Assembly (NCBI RefSeq): GCF_900155385.1
Contig: NZ_LT699744.1
Coordinates: 249,960-313,959 of the forward strand
DNA from: Vreelandella massiliensis
GTDB taxonomy: Bacteria > Pseudomonadota > Gammaproteobacteria > Pseudomonadales > Halomonadaceae
Length of the DNA: 64,000 nucleotides
Reading direction: 5' to 3'
Each line of letters opens with the position of its first letter. Position 1 is the first letter of the stretch. Both the position numbers and the translations under genes were made by a program. The notes beneath the pieces are model-generated. The model saw only the letters and a list, made by a program, of their open reading frames with translations, was not told the origin of the DNA and did not search any database. Shown in pieces: positions 54,701 through 62,566 of the stretch.

Positions 54701-55411
54701 CGTGGCGCGGCGTTCGGCCTCGGCGGCGCTGAGGGTGTCGGCGGGTGCGGGCCGCTCGCTACCCAAGGCGTCGCTTTCGGGCAGCAGTTTGCGCACGTCT
54801 TCGTGGAGTTGCTGCGGCGATTTCCAGTAGCGGGTGATGCTGCCCAGCGCTTCGGCGTCCAGTGGGTAGTAGAAGGTGCGCCAGTAGTCGCGGACGACTT
54901 CCTGTTCGAGTTCGTGCTGGTCGTTTTCCAGGTCGAGAGAGAACAGGCTGCCGCTATCGAAAGCGTGTTCGCGCAGCATGCGGTAGCACCAGCTGTGGAT
55001 GGTGGAGACGGCGGCCTCGTCCATCCACTCGGCGGCCAGCTCTAGGCGGCGGGCGCAGGCGGGCCAGGTGGCCGGGTCGTACTGGTCGCGGAGCTGGAGT
55101 AGGAGCGGGTCAGCGGCCGGTGGCTCGGCAGCAGGCGTATGACGAAACACCGCGGCGGCTTCTACCAACCGGTGGCGGATGCGTTCGCGCAGCTCCTGGG
55201 TCGCGGCGTTAGTGAAGGTGACCACGAGGATTTCCGGCGGCGTGAGCGGGCGCACGAAGGCGGTGTCGTCGTCGCGGTGCTGGCCGCCCAGCACCAGGCG
55301 CACGTAAAGCAGCGCGATGGTGAAGGTCTTGCCGGTTCCCGCGCTGGCTTCAATCAGCCGACTGCCGTGGAGGGGGAGCGTGAGTGGGTCGAGTGGGGTG
55401 GGCTGGCTCAT
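51710..55411 (-). CDS. recB: Exodeoxyribonuclease V beta subunit (RecB)
   Basis: A 1233-residue helicase-nuclease subunit: SF1A helicase with Walker A EASAGTGKTFTI (about 21-32), QFPVALIDEFQDTDPIQYRIF motif II and the VVTIHKSKGLEYPLVFLPF motif V region. The C-terminal RecB nuclease domain has catalytic LKGFLDLAF and DWKSNYLG. All metal ligands are present, so nuclease function is expected. In most relatives recB directly follows recC; here its ATG overlaps the stop of a HEPN toxin gene (ATGA), making its translation coupled to the TA pair. Confidence 0.96.
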   Translation of the reverse strand: MSQPTPLDPLTLPLHGSRLIEASAGTGKTFTIALLYVRLVLGGQHRDDDTAFVRPLTPPEILVVTFTNAATQELRERIRHRLVEAAAVFRHTPAAEPPAADPLLLQLRDQYDPATWPACARRLELAAEWMDEAAVSTIHSWCYRMLREHAFDSGSLFSLDLENDQHELEQEVVRDYWRTFYYPLDAEALGSITRYWKSPQQLHEDVRKLLPESDALGSERPAPADTLSAAEAERRATLNALKAPWPAWLDELGPALEDAAKRKAFKGQSFNAKSRANWLGALRQWSESDLERPALTDAAWKRMTPDGMAEIWKDGAPPCPEIWQALAELPAALNALPEPRNDLLVHAVQWCKVRLEREQERRAEMGPNDLLTHLDRALQGPNRDALAAQMLRQFPVALIDEFQDTDPIQYRIFNAVFDVAKPRRDAAILLIGDPKQAIYAFRGADIFTYLEARRHTAGRHVTLGTNFRSSRAMVEAVNHCFRYADQYPAGAFLFREESGENPLPFQPVGAKGRDEQLMHQGQPLPAMTLWPLESDEPLSKTAYQTEMAERCASYMTELLKAGQQAQSGFQDGDALTPLKPSDMAVLVNGLQEARAIRLALASRGVKSVYLSDHDKVFSSPMAAQVERWLRACAEPLASSRQAEAHLRAALATPVLGLTLADLDHLQQSELAWEERVEQFSRYHRLWQRQGVLPLVRRMMVDFDIPARLLAAFEDGERLLTDLLHLGELLQQASQELDGEHALIRFLADAIADPDSHGDTHKLRLESDADLVKVVTIHKSKGLEYPLVFLPFIANHRPVKAGDVPLRWHDGEGNLQLSLEADETTLATADRERLGEDLRKLYVALTRARHATWLGLAPLKGIEDSAIGHLINGGEAMAPDTLSEKLADLAAGSEIRVDEPPAPTAQRLAPLKETATLGHARTPLRPAKEHWWIASYSALRLSGTLTAPITTPLEPTTAQEATAFEVLDEPQELSQERSQLEAFHLHKFPRGPGPGTFLHGLLEWAGRQGFDAAATDSDALDDMLWRRVQLRGWQTWQEPLSGWLKALLTTPLPMASGQSVALTELARYQVELEFWLAAKQVNTQAIDAVVSKHLLPGYERPALDADTLNGMLKGFLDLAFEHQGRFYVLDWKSNYLGPDDSAYEPDALRHALLAKRYDLQAALYLLAMHRLLKARLPHYDPHQHLGGSMTVFLRGSRSLERGVFFEPAPVELINALDRLFTGASSSSPAQEALV

Positions 55412-55935
55412 AAAAAGATACTGTCAAACTCAGTGGTGAAGTCTTGGCTTGCGGGATGAATCTGGAGTTGGTCAGCGCACCAGGCCACGAGATTTCGAGA
55501 CGTATGCAGGAGTATGTCGGCGAGTTCGTTCAGAAGGTTGAAGTGTTCTGCTATCTGAGCGTAGGGCGTTGCGTAGTCGTGTGCCGCAATATTGCGGATA
55601 GCGCGGCAGCGTTGCCAATCACTTGTCGCGTTAATGACCTCTTGCTTTTCAAACAGCGCAAGTACCTTGAGAAAGCTGTCGGTGGATTCACCTGCAAGCA
55701 AGGCACTGTGCCGCATTGCTGACGCTAAGGAATCCTGCAGCTTGGCAAAACGTTCGTTGATGGCGGCGAGCGTCTCGAATAGCGCAACATCTTTCTTGTG
55801 ATCTGCCAGCCACTCTCCGTCAATCGGCCAAGTCACCTTGTTGCGAGACTGTTGCAGAAACCAAGCGCAGCGCTGGATGGCTTCAAGTAACTGCGCAAGA
55901 TGACGTTGCTGGTCGCTGAGAATATCCTGACTCAT
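55408..55935 (-). CDS. hepT: HepT-like HEPN ribonuclease toxin inserted between recC and recB
   Basis: A 175-residue helical protein with the HEPN active motif R-x4-H-x-Y: Arg114, His119 and Tyr121 in CRAIRNIAAHDYATPYAQIAE. In the characterised HepT-MntA system the same motif forms the RNase site, and the Tyr is AMPylated by MntA to silence it. The N-terminal 60 residues form an extra helical region. Its ATG overlaps the mntA TGA and its TGA overlaps the recB ATG, four bases each, so it cannot be lost without touching recB. GC content is a little lower than recB and recC, consistent with acquisition. Activity is inferred from motifs. Confidence 0.85.
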   Translation of the reverse strand: MSQDILSDQQRHLAQLLEAIQRCAWFLQQSRNKVTWPIDGEWLADHKKDVALFETLAAINERFAKLQDSLASAMRHSALLAGESTDSFLKVLALFEKQEVINATSDWQRCRAIRNIAAHDYATPYAQIAEHFNLLNELADILLHTSRNLVAWCADQLQIHPASQDFTTEFDSIFL

Positions 55936-56240
55936 GCCGCTTCCTCACCATCAATAGGGATCGACTGCCCCAGCGCTATGGCCTGGAAAGGAGTTGGCTC
56001 ATCCGTCGATACGCAGGTCACGATATCTACCGGCAGTTGAATGCGTTCCTCCAATGCCATTTTGAGCTCGGCAGTGGCAAGCAGAGGAATCGCTGTCCTG
56101 GAGATCAGTAGTAGGTCGATATCGCCGCCTCGCTTTGAGTCGTCCAGACGCGAGCCAAACAGATGAACGCTCACGGAAGGCCCGATGAACTCACGTACAC
56201 CAGAGACAATAATGGAACGCTGTGATTGAGTGAGTCGCAT
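55932..56240 (-). CDS. mntA: MntA-like nucleotidyltransferase antitoxin
   Basis: A 102-residue minimal nucleotidyltransferase with GS-x9-DxD: Gly29-Ser30 and Asp40/Asp42 in LFGSRLDDSKRGGDIDLLL, and the third acidic residue Asp72 in LPVDIVTC. This is the antitoxin type that AMPylates HepT using ATP. A strong AAGGAGAGG site precedes ATG 56240. A 57-base gap separates it from recC, the only real gap in the five-gene run, so it could also have its own promoter. It overlaps hepT by four bases, the usual arrangement of mntA before hepT. Confidence 0.88.
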   Translation of the reverse strand: MRLTQSQRSIIVSGVREFIGPSVSVHLFGSRLDDSKRGGDIDLLLISRTAIPLLATAELKMALEERIQLPVDIVTCVSTDEPTPFQAIALGQSIPIDGEEAA

Positions 56241-56297
56241 GAAGAAGGCCTCTCCTTTCCTCTGAGCCTGTTTATAAAGTCTAGCACTGTATCGAGT

Positions 56298-59200
56298 CTA
56301 ACCCTTGACCGCATAAAACAGCGGCGCGTAGAGCGCCTCGGTGAGCGTAGCAAAACGGTGGCCGTGTTGGGTTGGCTCGTTGAATAGCCGTTCGAAGCGG
56401 GGCCACTGGTGGCTTAGGTAGGCGCTTTGGGCGACTTCGCCGGTCTGGTAGCGCCCGCCTTCATAGGCGGCTTCGGCGGCGACGTAGGCGTCGCTTTCCC
56501 GGCCTTTCTCTTCCGCCATCTCCGGCGTGCCGAGTTTGGTCAGCCAGGCAAATGCCGCCTGAGGCGCCAGCGGCAGCGGGGCTTGTAGGCCTGCTTGCCA
56601 GGCGTTTAGCTGGGTGTGGAGATGGGCAAGGGCGGTATCGGCGGCGATGGGATCTAGCGTGATATTGCCCGCTTTGGAAAGCAGTTGGGTGGTCATCGGG
56701 CCGCTGAGATTGCCCGCCAAATGCGCGACCCAGTGGCGCAGCAAATGATGCCACTGGTACTTGCTTTTCTTGATCAGGCTGCTGCTGAGCAGCAGCAATC
56801 GGCATCGCTCACCGTGTTCGCTGTGGCGCAGCTCACCCAGCCAGTCTTCCAGCACGATGCCGTCATTACCTTCCAAGTGAATCGCTTCCGGCGCACTAAG
56901 TGCCACCGGCCATTGGGCCAGCGCGTCTTGGTAGGCGCTGAATAGGTCGTCCATCGGCTCGGCCAGGGCGTCGCGCATGCGATCACCAAAGGCGCCCATG
57001 GCGAGCACACCCTGGCGCTGGAAGCGTTCAAGCTCTGTGTTCAGTGCTTCAAGGCGCGGCTCGCCGTTATCCACCGCGCGGCGCTGGGCGGCAATCAGCC
57101 GGTCTTGCAGCTGCCAGTTTTGCAGGCCGTCCAGCGTGAAGGGTTCGGCATCCAGCTCGGCGATGGCTTCCTGCTCGAAATACACCCCTAGCCGAGTATT
57201 AAAGAAGGTGCGCACCGGCTCGCGTAGAAAGCCGCCCAACTGGCCGAGGTTGAGGCTCGCAGGGGCGTTTTCCGGTTTGGGTAGCGGCGCCTGGGCGCTT
57301 GGGGGCGTGCGCGGGGCGTACTCCTCTCGCCATTCGTGGGCCCCACGCCATTCATGGGCATAGGTGAACAGTCGGCTGGCGGCGTCGTTGAAGTAAACGC
57401 GGCTAAACGGCTGTAGCGGGTGCTCGGTGGTAAGCGCATCGAGTAGCGGCGTGCCGCTCTCAATCCGCCAGCCGGCTTCCAGGTGGTCACGCAGCTGGCC
57501 GACCAGCACCGAGGGCGGAAGCGTCGTGTTGTCGATCTGGCTGCGGCCCACCCAGCTGACGTAGAGCTGATCCCGGGCGGAGAGCAGCGCTTCCAAAAAC
57601 AGGTAGCGGTCATCTTCCCGGCGTGAGCGGTCGCCGGGACGGTAGTCGCTGCCCATCAGGTCGAAGTCCAGCGGCGGCTGGGAGCGGGGGTATTCGCCAT
57701 CGTTCATGCCCAAAAGGCAGACACGCTTGAACGGAATGGCGCGCATGGGCATCAGCGTGGCGAAATTCACCGCTCCGGCCAAAAAGCGCTGGGAGAGGCT
57801 GTGCTCGTCGATCTGCGCCAGCCAGTGCTCGCGGACCATGGAGAGCGGCAGCGGGTCGTCAAGCTTCGCTTCGCGGCTGCTTTCGAGGAGTTGCTGCAGG
57901 CCATTTTCCAGCTTGGTGAGCATCACGCTTTCCTGGGCGTCGTCGGTGAGGAAGAAGGTTTCCAGCAGGGCGCGCAGCCGCGCTACCCAACCGGCGGCAT
58001 CGGTGGGCTGGCGAAACGTTTCCCAGGTGGCTTCAAGCTTTTCCAACAGCGTCGCCAGCGGCCCGGTGAGGCCCGCTTCGAGCCCGCCGATATCGTCGAA
58101 CGGCTCGATGCCCTGCCAGGCGTGGCCTTCGCCCACGGTGTAACCCAGCAGCAGGCGGCGCAGGCCAAACGCCCAGGTGTTCTGGCTGAGCCCGCCGGGC
58201 AATTCGAGCGTTTGGCGCTGCTTGGCATTCAGTCCCCAGCGGATGCCCGCGCCCTCCATCCAGCGCTCGAGCACCGGCAGGTCGCGCTCGGTAAGCCCAA
58301 AGCGCTGGCGCAGGGCGGGCACGTCCAAAAGATCCAGCAAGTCGCTGACGGAAAGTCGTAGCTCCGGCAGGCGCAGCAGCTTTTCCAGCGCAATCATCAG
58401 CGGCAGGCGGTGGCGGCTGGCCTGGTCGGAGAGCGTATAGGGAATAAAGCGCGGGTCGTCCGAAGACAGCTGGCCGAACACCGCGTCGATGTGCGGCGCG
58501 TAGCGGTCGATGTCCGGCACCATGACGATGATATCCCGCGGGCGCAGCTCGGGGTCGGCGCTAAACGCGGCGAGCAGCTGGTCGTGGAGAATCTCGACTT
58601 CCCGCTGGGGGCCGTGGGCGATATGAAACACCAGGGAGTCGTCCGCTGGGTCGAGGGCGGGCCAGTGGGTCTGCGTTTCGGCCACCGGGCGCAGCTCGCG
58701 GATATCGTCCTGCAGCTGGCTGAGCAGGCAGCCGCGCTCGCCGGAGAACGGCTCGAACATATCGATGCGCAGCGCCTGCTGCTCAAAAAGGGTTTGGTAG
58801 TCGCCCGTGTCGTCGTGTTCATCCAGCAGGCGCAGGTAGTCGCGGCCCTGTTTGCCCCAAGCGGCAAGCAGCGGCTGGGCGTGGAGGTGCAGAGCATCAA
58901 TGGCATCACCCGTGCCGAGCACATCCAGCGCTTCGGGCATGCCGGTCTTGCGTCGCTGGCGATAGCGGCTGGCGCGCAGCAGATCCTTGTGCTCGATGAT
59001 ATCCGCCCAGTAGAACTGACACGGGTTGTGCACGCAGAGCACGATCTGGCAGCAGCGCGAAAGCGCCGCCAGGGCTTCCAGCGTCTGCTGGGGCAATGAT
59101 GAAATACCGAAAATAATCAGCCGCCGGGGCAGGCCCGGCGGGCAGGGTTGGCCATCCAGCTGCTCGGTGGCTTTCAAGAAGCGTCGATGCACTTGGGCGC

Positions 59201-59879
59201 GGCTGCTGTTGAGTCCCGCCCCGCCCTGGGTGGCGGCCACGTCGTCGCGCAGAATGCGCCACAAGGCAGGCTGCCAGCGCTGGTGGTCTTCCAGGGGGCG
59301 GGCCTCGCCGCGGGCGGTAATCAGCACGTCGTCGCCGTTGGCCCAGGCGTCCAGCCAGTCGGCGCGGTAGACCTGATACTGGTCGAACAGGTCCGCCAGC
59401 CGCTCGGCTAGCTGGTAGTGCTTGCGCTGGTCGCGGTCGGTTTCCAGAAACTGCGCCAGCGGCTTGAACACCGGCTGCCCGGCAAGCGTGGGCAGCAGGC
59501 GTAAAAGCCGCCAGACCAAGCGCGATTTATCGAACGGCGAGGTTTCCGGCACGGCGTCTTCATTGTGCCCTGCACCGTTCTGGACAGTGTGAGTCAGCAC
59601 CGTGCGGTAGGCCTGCCACAAAAACCGCGCGGGCAGCATCACATCCAGCGCCGCTGCGATCCCCGCGCCGCCGTTGTCCGGGTCTTCCGCCAGCGCCAAT
59701 TTCAGCCACTGCCCGATGCCGTTGCTCTGCACCAGAATGGTTTCGTTCTCCAGCGGCCCCAGCGGGTGCAGGCGCATCCACTGAACCGCCAACCCGCGCA
59801 GATCTTCCAGGCGGTTGCCATGCACCACCATAAAGCCCGGGGTTAACGGCGTTTGTGCAAGCAGCGAGTGTGTGGACAT
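56298..59879 (-). CDS. recC: Exodeoxyribonuclease V gamma subunit (RecC)
   Basis: A 1193-residue RecC, the Chi-recognition and scaffold subunit of RecBCD, with an inactive helicase/nuclease-like fold. Characteristic blocks are MVVHGNRLEDLRGL at the N-terminus, ENETILVQSNGIGQWLKL, FGISSLPQQTLEALAAL and MRAIPFKRVCLLGMNDGEYP near 720-740. Start ATG 59879 has AAGGAA upstream; a GTG at 59897 is possible. It heads the minus-strand operon recC-mntA-hepT-recB-recD, divergent from the Xre-type antitoxin gene. Confidence 0.95.
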   Translation of the reverse strand: MSTHSLLAQTPLTPGFMVVHGNRLEDLRGLAVQWMRLHPLGPLENETILVQSNGIGQWLKLALAEDPDNGGAGIAAALDVMLPARFLWQAYRTVLTHTVQNGAGHNEDAVPETSPFDKSRLVWRLLRLLPTLAGQPVFKPLAQFLETDRDQRKHYQLAERLADLFDQYQVYRADWLDAWANGDDVLITARGEARPLEDHQRWQPALWRILRDDVAATQGGAGLNSSRAQVHRRFLKATEQLDGQPCPPGLPRRLIIFGISSLPQQTLEALAALSRCCQIVLCVHNPCQFYWADIIEHKDLLRASRYRQRRKTGMPEALDVLGTGDAIDALHLHAQPLLAAWGKQGRDYLRLLDEHDDTGDYQTLFEQQALRIDMFEPFSGERGCLLSQLQDDIRELRPVAETQTHWPALDPADDSLVFHIAHGPQREVEILHDQLLAAFSADPELRPRDIIVMVPDIDRYAPHIDAVFGQLSSDDPRFIPYTLSDQASRHRLPLMIALEKLLRLPELRLSVSDLLDLLDVPALRQRFGLTERDLPVLERWMEGAGIRWGLNAKQRQTLELPGGLSQNTWAFGLRRLLLGYTVGEGHAWQGIEPFDDIGGLEAGLTGPLATLLEKLEATWETFRQPTDAAGWVARLRALLETFFLTDDAQESVMLTKLENGLQQLLESSREAKLDDPLPLSMVREHWLAQIDEHSLSQRFLAGAVNFATLMPMRAIPFKRVCLLGMNDGEYPRSQPPLDFDLMGSDYRPGDRSRREDDRYLFLEALLSARDQLYVSWVGRSQIDNTTLPPSVLVGQLRDHLEAGWRIESGTPLLDALTTEHPLQPFSRVYFNDAASRLFTYAHEWRGAHEWREEYAPRTPPSAQAPLPKPENAPASLNLGQLGGFLREPVRTFFNTRLGVYFEQEAIAELDAEPFTLDGLQNWQLQDRLIAAQRRAVDNGEPRLEALNTELERFQRQGVLAMGAFGDRMRDALAEPMDDLFSAYQDALAQWPVALSAPEAIHLEGNDGIVLEDWLGELRHSEHGERCRLLLLSSSLIKKSKYQWHHLLRHWVAHLAGNLSGPMTTQLLSKAGNITLDPIAADTALAHLHTQLNAWQAGLQAPLPLAPQAAFAWLTKLGTPEMAEEKGRESDAYVAAEAAYEGGRYQTGEVAQSAYLSHQWPRFERLFNEPTQHGHRFATLTEALYAPLFYAVKG

Positions 59880-60028
59880 AAGGCAGTGTTCCTTCACGGC
59901 GGTGGTGGGCTAGCCGTATGGTGCCATAAGTGGTTGGCCAAAGCTCAATGCGTTAGCATCTTGGTTCTCAACTGCTATGACGAATATATGTTGTTTTTTA
60001 GTTGCATAAGCGTAGCGGGAGGCTTGTC

Positions 60029-60457
60029 ATGGTGACAGCGATAGAGGAATCAAATAGCGACCCGATGGGCTATCAAGCCCCAGACTCCTTTGCTCGGTTT
60101 CTTGCTGACTTGAAAGGGGTCGCTCGGGAAGAGCGCCAGCCGCTCATTAATCCTAAACTGCTTGCCAGCGCCCTGAGCATGGATATTCAAACGTTGGCCA
60201 GTCACGCGCACGTGCATCGCACAACTATCTCTAGGGCGCAGGGCGCGGAGAAGCTCCAACGCTTTCTGCGTGATGCACTTCGGGTATTGGGAGCGGCGGC
60301 TGATATTAATGGCGATTTCCACGATGCATTGTTTTGGTTTCGCAATGAGCCTATCGGTGCCTTTGATTATAAAACCCCCGAGCAATTGGTGAGTGAAGGG
60401 CGTGCCGATGACCTTCTTCGTTATGTCAAAGCGCTGCAAGCTGGTGTGGTGGGATGA
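60029..60457 (+). CDS. Xre/MbcA/ParS-type antitoxin (DUF2384)
   Basis: A 142-residue antitoxin of the RES-Xre class. The central helical DNA-binding region (about 45-75, LASALSMDIQTLASHAHVHR) precedes the C-terminal toxin-binding DUF2384 domain with WFRNEPIGAFDYKTPEQLV and GRADDLLRYVKALQ. ATG 60029 has GGGAGG just upstream. It overlaps the following RES gene by four bases. Because that toxin is broken, this antitoxin now stands alone and may only repress its own promoter or another module. Confidence 0.88.
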   Translation: MVTAIEESNSDPMGYQAPDSFARFLADLKGVAREERQPLINPKLLASALSMDIQTLASHAHVHRTTISRAQGAEKLQRFLRDALRVLGAAADINGDFHDALFWFRNEPIGAFDYKTPEQLVSEGRADDLLRYVKALQAGVVG

Positions 60458-60657
60458 TTGTACTGCCAGCGTTAAATACTCAGGCCTATCGTGTGCATGT
60501 GCCAAAATGGGCATTTTCGCCCACTAGCGGTGCTGGAGCGAGAGAACATGGTGGTCGATTAAACCGCCCCGGCGTGGCTGCCTGATATTTAGCGCTTGAT
60601 GATCAAACAGCGCTGGCCGAGTACAAATGTATTAGAAGCCTTCGATCCGCGTGGTGA
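60454..60657 (+). pseudogene. RES-domain toxin, broken by a nonsense codon and truncated
   Basis: From ATG 60454 the frame reads the RES start: AYRVHVPKWAFSPTSG, AREHGGRLNRPG with the conserved Arg35. It stops at TGA 60583-60585, exactly where the family has the hydrophobic residue before Tyr. The same frame continues YLALDDQTALAEYKC, including the catalytic-region Tyr and Glu, then meets another stop at 60655. RES toxins degrade NAD+. The rest of the domain is missing, so the toxin is dead while its antitoxin is kept. Confidence 0.85.
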
Positions 60658-60791
60658 TCTGCCTCGTGACGCTCGCTCTTGGCAATAATGTGTATTGGAT
60701 AACTGAACTTATGGCGTCTTTAGCCTTGCGTGAAAGTGATGGCAACGCCAAGCTGTGCGGATACCGTGAACAATGCCGAGAGGAGCCTCCC

Positions 60792-62474
60792 ATGACCGAA
60801 TCTTCGAACACGACGCGCCGCCACTCTGCCCCCGTGGTCGACGGCCCCGGCAAAGCCGCCAGCCGCGCGATGTTGCGCGCGGTGGGCTTTAACGACGACG
60901 ATTTCAATAAGCCCCAGGTGGGGGTGGCCTCGACCTGGAGCATGGTGACGCCGTGCAACAGCCATATTGGCGAGTTGGCCGAGTTTGCCCGCGACGGCGC
61001 CGATGCGGCCGGTGGCAAGGGCGTGATTTTTAACACCATCACCATTTCCGATGGTATCGCCAACGGCACCGAGGGCATGAAGTATTCGCTGGTGTCGCGG
61101 GAAGTGATCGCCGACTCCATCGAAACCGTGGCCGGCTGTGAAGGGTTTGATGGTTTGGTCGCGATTGGCGGCTGCGATAAGAACATGCCGGGCTGTGTCA
61201 TGGGCCTGGCCAGGCTCAATCGCCCGAGTGTCTTTGTGTATGGCGGCACCATCATGCCGGGCAAGAACCATACCGATATTGTCTCGGTATTCGAGGCCAT
61301 GGGCGCGCACTCGCGCGGCGATATCGACCTGATCGAACTCAAACAGATCGAGGAAACCGCGATTCCCGGCCCGGGCTCGTGCGGTGGCATGTACACCGCC
61401 AATACCATGGCCTCGGCGATCGAGGCGCTGGGCATGAGCCTGCCGGGTAGCTCGGCGCAAAACGCCATCTCCCGCGACAAGCGCGACGACTGCAAGGCGG
61501 CGGGGGAGGCCGTGCTCGCGCTGCTGGCCGATGACATCAAGCCCTCCGATATCATGACCCGCGAGGCGTTCGAAAACGCGATTACCGTGGTGATTGCCCT
61601 CGGCGGTTCGACCAATGCGGTACTGCACTTGATCGGCATGGCGCGCACCATTGGGGTTGAGCTCTCGCTTGATGACTTTACCCAAATCGGCAAGCGAGTG
61701 CCGGTGGTCGCCGATTTGCGCCCTAGCGGTCACTACATGATGAGCGAGCTGGTGGCGATTGGTGGCATTCAGCCGCTGATGAAAACGCTGCTCGACGCCG
61801 GCTTGCTGCACGGCGACTGCCTGACGGTTACCGGTAAAACGCTGGCGGAAAACCTGGCCGATGTCGAGCCCTACCCGGGGGATCAGCAAATTATCGCGCC
61901 GTTGGATAAGCCGATTAAAAGTGAAAGCCACCTGCGTATCCTCTGGGGCAACCTGGCGCCCGAAGGCGCGGTGGCGAAAATCACCGGAAAAGAGGGCACC
62001 CGTTTTAGCGGTTCAGCGCGGGTATTTGGTTCGGAAGAGGAGGCCCAGGCGCGGATTAACGATGGCACCGTGGTGGCGGGTGACGTGGTGGTGATTCGCT
62101 ACGAAGGCCCCAAAGGCGGCCCGGGTATGCGCGAGATGCTCACGCCCACCTCGGCGATTATGGGTCGCGGTCTGGGGAACGATGTGGCGTTGATTACCGA
62201 TGGGCGCTTCTCCGGCGGCAGCCACGGTTTCGTGGTGGGGCATGTCTCCCCCGAGGCGTACGATGGCGGCCCGTTGGCGCTAGTTGAAGATGGCGACACC
62301 ATCACCATCGATGCCGAAGCCGACACCATAGAGCTTAGCGTAAGCGACGACGAGTTAATGCGTCGCCGCACGGCATGGCGCAAGCCCGCGCCGCGCTATG
62401 CACGCGGCGTGTTGGCGAAATACGCCCGGCTTGTGAGCTCCGCCAGCACCGGCGCGGTGACGGACTTCGAGTAA
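60792..62474 (+). CDS. ilvD: Dihydroxy-acid dehydratase
   Basis: A 560-residue Fe-S enzyme that dehydrates 2,3-dihydroxy-isovalerate and -methylvalerate in valine, leucine and isoleucine synthesis. Candidate cluster ligands are Cys55 (TPCNSH), Cys128 ([10 protein letters not shown]) and Cys197 ([14 protein letters not shown]), with the carbamylated-Lys candidate Lys130. The C-terminal [15 protein letters not shown] motif is intact. AGAGGAG precedes ATG 60792, and an upstream in-frame extension to 60651 is not needed. Length matches the short bacterial class that often carries a [2Fe-2S] cluster. A strong terminator follows. Confidence 0.95.
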   Translation: MTESSNTTRRHSAPVVDGPGKAASRAMLRAVGFNDDDFNKPQVGVASTWSMVTPCNSHIGELAEFARDGADAAGGKGVIFNTITISDGIANGTEGMKYSLVSREVIADSIETVAGCEGFDGLVAIGGCDKNMPGCVMGLARLNRPSVFVYGGTIMPGKNHTDIVSVFEAMGAHSRGDIDLIELKQIEETAIPGPGSCGGMYTANTMASAIEALGMSLPGSSAQNAISRDKRDDCKAAGEAVLALLADDIKPSDIMTREAFENAITVVIALGGSTNAVLHLIGMARTIGVELSLDDFTQIGKRVPVVADLRPSGHYMMSELVAIGGIQPLMKTLLDAGLLHGDCLTVTGKTLAENLADVEPYPGDQQIIAPLDKPIKSESHLRILWGNLAPEGAVAKITGKEGTRFSGSARVFGSEEEAQARINDGTVVAGDVVVIRYEGPKGGPGMREMLTPTSAIMGRGLGNDVALITDGRFSGGSHGFVVGHVSPEAYDGGPLALVEDGDTITIDAEADTIELSVSDDELMRRRTAWRKPAPRYARGVLAKYARLVSSASTGAVTDFE

Positions 62475-62511
62475 CGTGGCGTAATTATCAGAGTGTCATA
62501 AAGCGATAAAG

Positions 62512-62546
62512 CGCAAGGCGTAACATCAACGCCTTGCGTTTTTTTT
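62512..62546 (+). terminator. Rho-independent terminator after ilvD
   Basis: CGCAAGGCGT / ACGCCTTGCG perfect 10-bp stem with an AACATCA loop followed by eight T. A strong terminator 20 bases before the chromate transporter start. Confidence 0.93.
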
Positions 62547-62566
62547 ATGGGCTAAGCGGGGACACA

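Noticed and set aside
60720..61931. 403-codon minus-strand open frame across ilvD
   Set aside because: Shadow of ilvD, which has all catalytic residues; the antisense product is His/Arg-rich without domain character.
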